From: Acidobacteriota bacterium
GTDB lineage: Bacteria > Acidobacteriota > Vicinamibacteria > Vicinamibacterales > Fen-181
NCBI GenBank assembly: GCA_021779795.1
Contig: JAJXZZ010000033.1
Location: 1-12,980 of the forward strand
Direction: 5' to 3'
DNA length: 12,980 bases
Shown here: piece after piece, positions 1 to 6,695 of the stretch
Numbering within the stretch: the stretch's first letter is position 1
How the letters are laid out: every line of letters begins with the position of its first letter
Notes under the pieces: generated by a model
Told to the model about the DNA's origin: nothing
Databases searched by the model: none
What the model saw: only the letters and a program-made list of their open reading frames with translations
Translations under genes and position numbers: made by a program

Positions 1-322
1 CGGCGGTGTTGAACAGGTTGCCCTCGGCGGCCAGCGGGAACCCGACGACGAGCAGGGGCCTCAGGCCGGCGGAGGCCTCGGCGAGCGCGAGCAGCGCCTC
101 GGTTGCGCGGTCGAGCAGCAGGTGCTGGTGGAAGAGGTCGCCGGCGGTGTAGCTGGTGAGGCTCAGTTCCGGAAAGACGACGACCTGCGCGCCCTCGTCC
201 TCGGCCTGGCGCGCCATCGCCAGGATCTCGCGAAGGTTGAAGTCGAGATTGGCCACTTCGAGCCGGGGGACGGCCGCCGCCACCCGGACGAAGCCGAAGT
301 CGGGACGAGTGTCAGGGCTCAT
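1..322 (-). CDS. nadE: Glutamine-dependent NAD+ synthetase, N-terminal part (cut by window edge)
   Basis: Only the first 107 codons are present; the gene continues past base 1. The reading frame begins with ATG at 320-322 and encodes MSPDTRPDFGFVRVAAAVPR. It then contains VVVFPELSLTSYTAGDLFHQ, followed by LLVVGFPLA and the edge. The FPELSLTSY segment is the nitrilase-fold signature in which Glu acts as general base, and FVRVAAA near the N-terminus is typical of the long, glutaminase-fused NAD+ synthetases such as the mycobacterial type. In that family the N-terminal domain hydrolyses glutamine and channels ammonia to a C-terminal synthetase domain, which converts deamido-NAD to NAD+ in the cytosol. 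The synthetase domain is outside the window, so the call rests on the amidase half; another nitrilase-superfamily amidohydrolase is possible but less likely. The upstream Shine-Dalgarno is weak. The gene is divergent from ybaK and not part of the Tad operon. Confidence 0.82.
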   Translation of the reverse strand, partial: MSPDTRPDFGFVRVAAAVPRLEVANLDFNLREILAMARQAEDEGAQVVVFPELSLTSYTAGDLFHQHLLLDRATEALLALAEASAGLRPLLVVGFPLAAEGNLFNTA

Positions 323-342
323 CGGAGTGGTCTCGCCGGGCG

Positions 343-363
343 GGAAGGGGTCCAACCCCTTCC
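343..363. repeat. Perfect 8-bp inverted repeat in the nadE/ybaK divergent spacer
   Basis: Arms GGAAGGGG (343-350) and CCCCTTCC (356-363) are perfectly complementary around a 5-base centre (351-355). The element fills the middle of the 65-base divergent intergenic region, 20 bases from the nadE start and 24 from the ybaK start. It could be an operator for a dimeric regulator of either gene. Alternatively, it could form a hairpin near the 5' end of the nadE transcript. No oligo-T tract follows on either strand, which argues against an intrinsic terminator. Confidence 0.55.
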
Positions 364-372
364 GGCTAGCGT

Positions 373-379
373 TATCATA
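373..379. promoter_or_regulatory. Overlapping divergent -10-like hexamers
   Basis: Plus-strand TATCAT (373-378) and minus-strand TATGAT (read from 379 to 374) overlap almost completely, in the most AT-rich part of the divergent spacer. The plus-strand hexamer ends 9 bases before the ybaK ATG. Transcription would therefore start within a few bases of the start codon, giving a leaderless or nearly leaderless mRNA. That fits the lack of a Shine-Dalgarno in front of ybaK. No good -35 hexamer is visible for either direction, so this is a weak prediction from sequence alone. Confidence 0.3.
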
Positions 380-387
380 CGCCAACC

Positions 388-870
388 ATGTCGAAGACCC
401 CGCCGTCCACGCCGGCCGTGCTGTTCCTGCGCTCGAAGGGCGTGACCTTCTCCGAGTACTCGTATCGGTACGAGGACCGGGGCGGCACAGCCGTCGCGTC
501 GCGCGAGCTTGGGGTGCCCGAACACGCCGTCGTCAAGACGCTGGTGATGGAGGACGATACTCGGGCGCCGCTCATCGTCCTCATGCACGGCGACAGGGAA
601 GTGTCCACCAAGCAGCTTGCGAGGCAGATCGGCGCCCGCTCGGTGGAGCCGTGCAAGCCGGAGGTGGCGACGCGCCATACCGGGTACCTGGTGGGCGGCA
701 CCTCGCCGTTCGCGACGCGCAAACCGATGCCCGTCTACGTCGAGCGGAGCATCCTCGACTTGCCGACGATCTACATCAACGGGGGCAGCCGCGGCTTCCT
801 GTTCGGCGTCGCGCCGGCCGACGTGGTGCGGGTGCTGGGCGCGACGCCGGTGGACGTCGCGATCGGCTAA
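388..870 (+). CDS. ybaK: Cys-tRNA(Pro) deacylase, YbaK/EbsC family
   Basis: A 160-residue protein matching the length and motif order of the YbaK family of trans-acting editing enzymes. These hydrolyse Cys-tRNA(Pro) mischarged by prolyl-tRNA synthetase in the cytosol. Recognisable features are a short N-terminal segment with FLRSKGVTFSEYSY; the VVKTLVM strand (about residues 48-54), whose Lys corresponds to the essential editing lysine; the REVSTKQLAR helix; the Gly-rich GYLVGGTSPFATRKPMPVY loop; and a final INGGSRGFLFGV strand pair. ATG at 388 is the start because the family fold begins almost at once; no Shine-Dalgarno precedes it. It is the only rightward gene in the window. It diverges from nadE, and its TAA overlaps the stop of the convergent last gene of the Tad operon. 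Related INS-domain editing proteins (ProX-like) are the main alternative. Confidence 0.88.
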   Translation: MSKTPPSTPAVLFLRSKGVTFSEYSYRYEDRGGTAVASRELGVPEHAVVKTLVMEDDTRAPLIVLMHGDREVSTKQLARQIGARSVEPCKPEVATRHTGYLVGGTSPFATRKPMPVYVERSILDLPTIYINGGSRGFLFGVAPADVVRVLGATPVDVAIG

Positions 871-1628
871 CGAACGGTGTAACGGACCGGTGCCGATCTC
901 TGGACGCGGAGGCCGAGCATGCCCGACGTTTGGGCCGTAATCTCGTGCTCGCCTGCCGAGAGGCCCGGCACGGTGAATTCCGCCACGCGATACGCCCCTT
1001 CGACCCGGACCGTCCCAACCCCCAGCAGCGTCGAGCCGTCGTAGAACCGGACCTCTTTCTGGCCGCTGCCTGCAGGCAGTTGCGCCCGCAGGACGACCGG
1101 TTGGCCGGCCTGCGCAGGCGCCGCGGGGAGGACCACCGAAATCGGGCTTGGAGCGGCGGGCTCCGGCTCTGATGCCGTGTTGCCGCTGTCTGTCGCCACG
1201 GTCTTGTCGGTATCCACGATGGCTCGACGGGCCCAGCCGTGCTCGGCGCTCCACTCGAAGAACCTGACCACCGGAGCGGGGGCCTTCTTGGCCAGCGCGT
1301 CCAGGGCGCCGCTCGGCGCCACGAAGGCGTAGACGAAGAGTCCGACAGCGAAGGCGAAGATGAGGATCGGCCCGGGATTGAGCAGGTTGGCTTCGGCCAG
1401 CCTCGAGCCGACGATGTGGAGCACGAGCCCGACCACCGCGATCGTCAGCAGGATCATCAGGACATCGACGGCGTACTTGGCCAGGTAGACAGCCAGCGCG
1501 ATCGCCAGGAACGTGAGGGCCGCCTTGAAAATTCCGCCCACTGGGTTTCGAGGCGGCGGCGCGCCGTTGTCCACCTGCCCCCCGGTCCAGAGATCGAGCA
1601 TGCTTGGCCGGTCGGCTTTCTTGCCCAT
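867..1628 (-). CDS. Three-span inner-membrane protein with periplasmic Ig-like domain
   Basis: A 253-residue protein of unnamed family starting MGKKADRPSMLDLW. Hydrophobic segments lie at about residues 34-50, 52-74 and 87-104. A charged and Ala/Pro/Glu-rich linker (about 105-160) follows, then a C-terminal beta-rich domain (about 162-252) with QPVVLRAQL, KEVRFYDGSTLLG and GLSAGEHEITA. That pattern is typical of bacterial Ig-like domains. Three spans put the Ig-like domain in the periplasm if the N-terminus is cytosolic. ATG at 1628 follows an AGGAAGGGG Shine-Dalgarno-like run. The same frame stays open far upstream, but that part is a shadow of the VWA gene. It is the last gene of the Tad operon, 41 bases after the VWA gene, whose product also has an Ig-like segment. 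A role in anchoring the secreted VWA protein or the pilus is an inference from position. Its stop codon overlaps that of ybaK. Confidence 0.72.
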   Translation of the reverse strand: MGKKADRPSMLDLWTGGQVDNGAPPPRNPVGGIFKAALTFLAIALAVYLAKYAVDVLMILLTIAVVGLVLHIVGSRLAEANLLNPGPILIFAFAVGLFVYAFVAPSGALDALAKKAPAPVVRFFEWSAEHGWARRAIVDTDKTVATDSGNTASEPEPAAPSPISVVLPAAPAQAGQPVVLRAQLPAGSGQKEVRFYDGSTLLGVGTVRVEGAYRVAEFTVPGLSAGEHEITAQTSGMLGLRVQRSAPVRYTVR

Positions 1629-1669
1629 GCCGTGCCCCTTCCTCTCGCGCGGCGATCGTGCGCTCGCCG

Positions 1670-3622
1670 TCACCGTTCCGGGGCGAAGTACCCCTGCCGG
1701 CTGTGGATGACAATGCCGGCCGACTTCGTCCGGATCTCGACCTTGCGCCACTTGCCGTCCCGGCGGGAGTTCGTGGACGTGTAGCCGATGATGTAACGGT
1801 GGCCCAGGTTGTCCACGATTCGCGAATACTGTTGCGCCAGTTCGGACGGATCGGCGGGGAAGAACGCCTGTCCGCCAGACACTTCGGCCAGTTCCGTCAA
1901 CCGCTGCGGATCGATCTTGGTCCCCAGGCCGACCGGGAACACCGTCACCTCGCTCTCCCGGACGAGGCCGATCGCCTGCTCCCACGTGCGCACGCTGCCA
2001 GGCGCGGTGCCCGGGTTGTTCTCGTCGCGGCCGTCGGTCAGGACCACGATCGCCTTGCGCCCCTTGTACTGCTTGAGCATCAGCACCGAGTCGCAGAGGG
2101 CGTCGTAGAGGGCCGTGCCCCCCTCGGCCTTGTAGGCCGCGATGGCCTGGAGCGTGGACTGGCGGTCCTGCGTCATCCCGTGGGCCACCATCGACTTGTC
2201 GGCGAGCGTGATGACGCCCAGCCAGTCCTCGGGACGCAGCGCCTGCACGAAGCCGTTGGCGGCCTCTACCACCTTGTCGGCGCTCTTCGCCATGCTGCCG
2301 CTCTGGTCGAGCGCCAGCACGATCGTCACCGGCGTGGTGGCTTCCTGGAACGTCTCGATCTTCTGCGGCACGCCGTCCTCGAGCACGATCAGGTCGTCCC
2401 TGGTGACGTCGAGGAACTGGCTGTTCGGGTCCATCGCCGTGAACTCGAGCGTCGGCCTGACCGGCGGCGGCGTCGGCGCGAAATACCCCGGGCGCGCCTT
2501 GACCGAGTACCCGGCCTCCCGAGTAAAGACGTCGATCGCGCGCCACGTCCCGTCGCGCCGCTGGTTGGTGGGCGTGTACGAGATCAGGTACCGCATCTGC
2601 GCGTCCGAGGCCAGGTCGTCGTAGACGTACGGCAGTTCGTCGGGGCGGCGTGGAAAGAACCACTTGCCGCCGGTGGCCTCGGCCATCTCCTTCAGCTCGT
2701 CGTGGCCCTTCATCGAGATGCCGGCCACGCCGCCGATGCCCACGCAGTAGACGGTGATCCCCTGCTTCTTGACGGCGGCGATGGCGTCGGCGAGCGACGA
2801 CTTGCTGTTCTCGTCGTAGCCGTCGGTGATGAGGACGATGACGCGGCGGCCCGGCGTGTTCGAGAGGCGGTCGGCCAGTTCGATCAGCGAGTCGCGGAGC
2901 GCGGTGCCCCCCTCGGCGGTGATCGCCCGCACGGCCTCGGCGATGGTCTGCCGGTCGTTGGTCGGGCCGGTGAGCGCCTCGAGGCCGAGTGCGAAGGGCG
3001 CGACGACGACCCGGTCGCGCGGGCGAAGGTACGCGGCCAGCCGGCCGGCGGCCGCCTGCACGAAGTCGAGGTTTCGCCACATGCTGTGGCTGCTGTCCAC
3101 GAGGACGGCGAACGTGGTGGGGATCGCCTCCTGCGCCACCATGTCCGGCTTCTGGAGCTTGTGGTCCTCCTGGAGGACGAAGTCCGCGGCTTCGAGCCCC
3201 CTGACCGGCCGCCCGGTCTTGTCGTACACGGCGGCGTCCACCAGGACGCTCGTCACCTCGGTGATTTCGTTCAGTTCGTAGGGCTGGAGGACGACCTCGT
3301 CGCGGCCGACCTCGCCGTCGGCCCCCTCGGCCTCGGCGACGATCACGCGGCGCTCGAACGGGTTCGAGTCGGTCCACTCGACCGAGTAGGGCGGTCCGGC
3401 GGTCACCGTGCCCTGGAGCTTTCCGTCAACGCTGAAGCGGACTTCGGCGACCGTCTGCCCCTTGGCCGGCCTCACCTGGGCGACGATGCGGATGGTGCCT
3501 GGGGTGCCGGTGCGGCCGAGCGGGGAGGTGATGCGCACGGAGATCGTGCTGGCTGCCCGCGGCGCGGGTGCGGCCCCCAGGGCGAGGGCGGCAGCGGCGA
3601 GGAGCAGGGCGGCGCGCGGCAT
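1670..3622 (-). CDS. Secreted tandem-VWA-domain protein (acidobacterial VWFA-related type)
   Basis: A 650-residue protein with a signal peptide (MPRAALLLAAAALALG, cleavage near residue 24) and an Ig-like segment (about 25-115). Two VWA modules follow. Module 1 has MIDAS residues D176, S178, S180 (VDSSHS), T240 (EGGTAL) and D267 (LITDGYD). Module 2 has D439, S441, S443 (LDQSGSM), T503 (EGGTAL) and D530 (VLTDGRDE). Each module ends in a matching tail, RYLISYTPTNQRRDGTW and RYIIGYTSTNSRRDGKW, then GYFAP, so the pair arose by internal duplication. Both metal sites look intact, suggesting Mg2+-dependent ligand binding in the periplasm or outside. Tandem or single modules of this type are common in Acidobacteriota. 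ATG 3622 is chosen over an upstream TTG (3634) because it starts the signal peptide and has GGAG four bases away. It lies 16 bases after tadG, so it may supply the VWA function that many TadG proteins carry themselves; this is inference. Confidence 0.85.
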   Translation of the reverse strand: MPRAALLLAAAALALGAAPAPRAASTISVRITSPLGRTGTPGTIRIVAQVRPAKGQTVAEVRFSVDGKLQGTVTAGPPYSVEWTDSNPFERRVIVAEAEGADGEVGRDEVVLQPYELNEITEVTSVLVDAAVYDKTGRPVRGLEAADFVLQEDHKLQKPDMVAQEAIPTTFAVLVDSSHSMWRNLDFVQAAAGRLAAYLRPRDRVVVAPFALGLEALTGPTNDRQTIAEAVRAITAEGGTALRDSLIELADRLSNTPGRRVIVLITDGYDENSKSSLADAIAAVKKQGITVYCVGIGGVAGISMKGHDELKEMAEATGGKWFFPRRPDELPYVYDDLASDAQMRYLISYTPTNQRRDGTWRAIDVFTREAGYSVKARPGYFAPTPPPVRPTLEFTAMDPNSQFLDVTRDDLIVLEDGVPQKIETFQEATTPVTIVLALDQSGSMAKSADKVVEAANGFVQALRPEDWLGVITLADKSMVAHGMTQDRQSTLQAIAAYKAEGGTALYDALCDSVLMLKQYKGRKAIVVLTDGRDENNPGTAPGSVRTWEQAIGLVRESEVTVFPVGLGTKIDPQRLTELAEVSGGQAFFPADPSELAQQYSRIVDNLGHRYIIGYTSTNSRRDGKWRKVEIRTKSAGIVIHSRQGYFAPER

Positions 3623-3638
3623 CGGTCTCCACAAGGCG

Positions 3639-4919
3639 CTACTTAACGAGCACGGGGGTCTTCGCCATGATGCCGAAGTTCTCGCCGCCTGTGATTCCCT
3701 CAGGAATGTGCACCGCGCACTTCGGAAGGTAGTACAAGGTTTTCGACTGGTAGGGCGCCGGAGTGCCTAGGGCGTCGCTCACGAGATGAAACGTCTCCGC
3801 GAAGTCGTTCCAGCAAGCCTGTTTTCCGGTCACGGCAGGGTTGCACGTCCATTGGGTTCCCGTCGCAGGGTTGAACATGGTCTGCGGGATATCGTTCATC
3901 TGCGGATCGGTGTTCCGGTTGATCCAGACCACCGTGACCTCAACCGCTCCGACGACCGGCGTGCACGGACCTATCGAGTTTGGACAGTCGATCACTGGCA
4001 AGGTCAGCGACCAGAGTTGGTCAGGCACGCCGTCCGGCACTCCCAGGGGGCCGGTGGTGTCAATCCCCGCCTGGCTCTTCCAGCAAGTCTCCAGACTCTG
4101 TAGGGTGGTGTCTTGCACTCCATTTGTGGTTCCCATTCCGCTGCCTAGCGCGATCGGGTTCTGATTCCCGGTGGCGCAGATGAGAGGCGCCATGTCCGAC
4201 CCACTCGCTGTCGCGCACGGCTGAGAGAAGTTCGTCCAGGCGGCGGTATCACTATTGTTAGTCAACATCCGCCCGATATTGCACGTGTACTTCCCGTTCG
4301 AGTCCAGAAGGGCCTGCTTGCAGATCGCGATCGGCTCATCCGCCTCAGTTGGCTTCAGTGTGCCGGCGAAGCCGATGTAGGCGACGGCTGATGCAGTTAC
4401 GTCGATCGGCCCGGCGCCCAATATTCGGGCAAAAAACGGCTGTTCGGGTTTGCCCGTGGCTGCGAGCGTCTTGCGCGTCGTGATCACCCTCACAGCGTTA
4501 ATGAAGTTCGGGTCGTTGTTCAGCTCTACTGTCGTCTGGTCCCAGAGTCGGGGTGGGGCGATCGTAATGTTATTTGCGGTGAACTCTCGAGTGGCTGGAT
4601 TCCAGTGTCCGCGATCGACGCTCTGGACCTGCACCGCCGCCTGCTCGCTGTAGTTGTTGGCCACGTATGCGGTCGCGGTCGGGATGGCGCCCGTTTCGCT
4701 CGTGTCCACCTGCGTGCCGTCGGGGAGGTAGAGAACCTGCGCCCCGGCTAGGGCGCCCGAATCGGCGGCATTCTGCAGTTCGCCGCGGACGACGTAGAGG
4801 TACCCGACGTCGATGGCTAAAGCGGCCATGCCGAGCAGCACGACCATCGACACGGCCACCAGGATGATCGTGGCGCCCTTCTCTTCTTTCACGCGACGAC
4901 GCAGGGAAGTCGTGGCCAT
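3639..4919 (-). CDS. tadG: TadG-like pseudopilin / pilus assembly protein
   Basis: A 426-residue protein beginning MATTSLRRRVKEEKGATIIL. It has one N-terminal membrane span (about residues 17-38) and the TadE/G-like continuation LAIDVGYLYVVRGELQNAAD then SGALAGAQ, the hallmark of the TadG N-terminal domain. The Gly at about residue 15 precedes the hydrophobic stretch, but the Glu usual at +5 of a type IV prepilin site is absent, so processing is uncertain. The large exported remainder holds ten cysteines, enough for five disulfides, and shows no DxSxS/MIDAS motif. It therefore lacks the VWA domain seen in many TadG proteins. Minor pilins of this class sit in the inner membrane and help assemble or tether Flp pili. 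The ATG follows GGAG with a 7-base spacer inside the end of tadE, four bases upstream, implying coupled translation. GC content is clearly lower than in neighbouring genes. Confidence 0.83.
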   Translation of the reverse strand: MATTSLRRRVKEEKGATIILVAVSMVVLLGMAALAIDVGYLYVVRGELQNAADSGALAGAQVLYLPDGTQVDTSETGAIPTATAYVANNYSEQAAVQVQSVDRGHWNPATREFTANNITIAPPRLWDQTTVELNNDPNFINAVRVITTRKTLAATGKPEQPFFARILGAGPIDVTASAVAYIGFAGTLKPTEADEPIAICKQALLDSNGKYTCNIGRMLTNNSDTAAWTNFSQPCATASGSDMAPLICATGNQNPIALGSGMGTTNGVQDTTLQSLETCWKSQAGIDTTGPLGVPDGVPDQLWSLTLPVIDCPNSIGPCTPVVGAVEVTVVWINRNTDPQMNDIPQTMFNPATGTQWTCNPAVTGKQACWNDFAETFHLVSDALGTPAPYQSKTLYYLPKCAVHIPEGITGGENFGIMAKTPVLVK

Positions 4920-4923
4920 GGCG

Positions 4924-5346
4924 CTACTCCATCCTCATGACCGTGGTTGCTGTCAGAGTGGGGTTCGTGATGCTCGGGATGAAGTTCGGGATGACGGAGA
5001 ACACGTAGCTGTACCTAACAGTAGCCGTCAACTGCTGGTGGCCGTCGGCGTCCAGTGTAACGCTAACGTCTACGACGGGCGACGAGGGGCCACCGAACGT
5101 GATCAGGTATGTCTTGCAGTAATCGTTCACCACCGTCGTGACGTCGGTCTGCAACTCGGTGGCACTGCGAGCCGGCGATTGAAACACGATCCCCGCTCTT
5201 GCTCCCTCGCGGCTCGCGTTGGTGATCACCGCCTTGTTGTACAGCTCGATGCTGAAGTCGATGATGCCGAAAATGAGAATCATCAGCAGCGGCAGCACCA
5301 GCGCGAACTCGATGATTTCGCTTCCCGCGCGAGATTTCCAGCGCAT
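4924..5346 (-). CDS. tadE: TadE-family pseudopilin
   Basis: A 140-residue protein starting MRWKSRAGSEIIEF. The basic leader ends at G8 and is followed by SEIIEF, with Glu at +5, then a hydrophobic helix (ALVLPLLMILIFGIIDF). This is the class III prepilin-peptidase pattern of TadE pseudopilins, which are cleaved on the cytosolic side by TadV/CpaA. After the helix comes NKAVITNASREGARAG, the conserved TadE-like segment in which R-E-G-A-R-A-G is characteristic. The rest is a beta-rich exported domain (VVDVSVTLDADGHQQLTATV). ATG 5346 is preferred over a GTG at 5373 because an AGGGAG site sits 8 bases before it and the leader then has the expected eight residues. It lies between the AAA+ ATPase gene and tadG with short gaps. 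GC content is lower than in flanking genes. Confidence 0.88.
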   Translation of the reverse strand: MRWKSRAGSEIIEFALVLPLLMILIFGIIDFSIELYNKAVITNASREGARAGIVFQSPARSATELQTDVTTVVNDYCKTYLITFGGPSSPVVDVSVTLDADGHQQLTATVRYSYVFSVIPNFIPSITNPTLTATTVMRME

Positions 5347-5354
5347 ACACTTGA

Positions 5355-5360
5355 CTCCCT
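5355..5360 (-). promoter_or_regulatory. Shine-Dalgarno deciding the tadE start
   Basis: On the minus strand this reads AGGGAG, 8 bases before ATG 5346. It supports that ATG over the GTG at 5371-5373, which overlaps the stop codon of the preceding ATPase gene and has no comparable site. Confidence 0.6.
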
Positions 5361-5369
5361 GGCGCCCTG

Positions 5370-6695
5370 TCACGCGGGCACCGGCGCGGGTTCCGCGTCG
5401 TCCACGAAGTAGCTGTTGCAGGCGGCGGCCAGCAGGTCTTCGGTCAGCCGGCGAGGCTGGGCGGAATACTCGGCCATCGAGAGCGCCTGGTTCACGAGGT
5501 CCCTGGGCTGGCAGCCGCGCAGCGCGATCCGCCTCGGCCGGAAGTAGCCGGCGAGCATCGACTCGACGAGGGCCGCGTCGTACTCGATGCCGACCGTGCG
5601 GCAGTGGTTCTCGAAGATCTTGAGGAAGTCCCGCTCGGTCGGGCTCTCGGCGAACACCTTGTACTGGATGCGCCGCAGGAATGCCTCGTCCACCAGTTCG
5701 GCCGGCTTGACGTTGGTGGCGAAGATGACGAGCGTGGCGAACGGGAAGTCGAACTTGAGGCCGGTCTCGAGCGTCAGGAAGTCGTGCCCCGTCTCGAGCG
5801 GCACGATCCAGCGGTTGAGCAGGTCGCGAGGCGAGCAGTGCTGGCGGCCGAAGTCGTCGATGACGAGCACGCCGCCGTTGGCGATGGCCTGCACGGGGGC
5901 CCTGTAGAACCCGGCCGTCGGACTGTAGCTCACCTCGAGGCTGTCGAGCGTCAATTCACCGCCAACCATGATCGTGGGTCGCCGGCAGCGCACCCACCGG
6001 CGATCGGCGGCGGGAGCCTGCGCCAGGCCAGTGTCCGTATCTTCCGACTCGCCAGCCGGCACGGCTTGGTGGTTGACCGGGTCGAAGAAGGTGATGATCG
6101 AGCCTTCGACCTCGATGGCCGACGGGATCGCGATCTCGCCGGTCAGCAGGCTGCCCACCGCCTGCGCGATCGCCGTCTTGCCGTTTCCAGGCGGACCGTA
6201 GAGGAACAGCGAGCGCCCGGCGCGGACGGCCGGGCCGAGCTGGTCGAGGATGCGGTCGCTGAGCACGAGGTGGCCGAACGCCTCCCGGACCCGTGCGGGG
6301 GTGACGTCGTTGCCTACCGATTCCCGGAAGCGGCGCATATAGGCGCGGTACTGCTGCAGGGGAACAGGGGCCACGCCCACGTAGTGGTTGTTTCCTAAGA
6401 AGAGCGCGGCGCGCTCGCGGCCGGCGTCGGTGATCCGGTACTTGAAAGCCGCACCGCCGATGATCGACCCCGACACGATCTCGCAGTGGTGCTGCCACTT
6501 CAGGTCGTCGAGGGCCGGCTCGAGCACCGAGAAGGGAAGGCCGAGCCGGGCCGAGAGTTCGAGGCCAGACAGCGTGCCGGCCAAGTGCAGCGTCTTGAGC
6601 AGCAGTTGGACCAGCAGATCGATGTTGAGGCCCGACTCTTCGACCGTCGCCGGGGCCGGCGGCGGCGCGACGTAGGTCGTGTCAACGGCGCCCAT
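5370..6695 (-). CDS. AAA+ ATPase with winged-helix-like N-terminus, Tad-locus associated
   Basis: A 441-residue cytosolic protein. Residues 20-100 look like a helix-turn-helix/winged-helix module (TLSGLELSARLGLPFSVLEP, then FKYRITDAGRERAALFL). Walker A is GPPGNGKT (167-174), Walker B is VLVIDDF (276-282), sensor 1 is FATN (N328), a candidate Arg finger is R341/R342 in FLRRIQYKVF, and a sensor-2-like Arg is R398 in GCQPRDL. The usual Walker B Glu is Asp (D281). The distance from the P-loop Lys to Walker B, about 107 residues, is long and includes an acidic, Ala/Pro-rich stretch (211-232). MoxR-like or other chaperone-type AAA+ proteins are the closest fit by architecture; the precise role is unknown. 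ATG 6695 has GGAGG six bases upstream inside the tadD end, and the two genes overlap by 14 bases, so they are translationally coupled. It could remodel a Tad component, but nothing in the sequence names its partner. Confidence 0.78.
   Translation of the reverse strand: MGAVDTTYVAPPPAPATVEESGLNIDLLVQLLLKTLHLAGTLSGLELSARLGLPFSVLEPALDDLKWQHHCEIVSGSIIGGAAFKYRITDAGRERAALFLGNNHYVGVAPVPLQQYRAYMRRFRESVGNDVTPARVREAFGHLVLSDRILDQLGPAVRAGRSLFLYGPPGNGKTAIAQAVGSLLTGEIAIPSAIEVEGSIITFFDPVNHQAVPAGESEDTDTGLAQAPAADRRWVRCRRPTIMVGGELTLDSLEVSYSPTAGFYRAPVQAIANGGVLVIDDFGRQHCSPRDLLNRWIVPLETGHDFLTLETGLKFDFPFATLVIFATNVKPAELVDEAFLRRIQYKVFAESPTERDFLKIFENHCRTVGIEYDAALVESMLAGYFRPRRIALRGCQPRDLVNQALSMAEYSAQPRRLTEDLLAAACNSYFVDDAEPAPVPA

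Noticed and set aside
861..898. Inverted repeat GATCGGC (861-867) / GCCGATC (892-898) as a bidirectional terminator for ybaK and the Tad operon.
   Set aside because: The stem is only 7 bp with a 24-base loop and no T-tract on either strand, and it lies partly inside both genes, so chance is a fair explanation.
1629..3377. Upstream extension of the Ig-like membrane protein frame, giving an apparent 836-residue protein.
   Set aside because: The extension is low-complexity Arg/Gly/Pro sequence lying out of frame over the VWA gene. A good ribosome-binding site precedes the internal ATG at 1628.
3632..3634. TTG as start of the VWA gene, four codons before the ATG.
   Set aside because: The ATG at 3622 starts a clean signal peptide and has GGAG at a usable distance; the TTG is rarer and adds only four residues.
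1604..3646. A 680-codon open frame on the plus strand, antisense to the VWA gene.
   Set aside because: Its product is rich in Arg, His, Asp and Gly with no domain or membrane pattern, while the opposite strand encodes a clear signal peptide and two VWA modules. It is a high-GC shadow frame.
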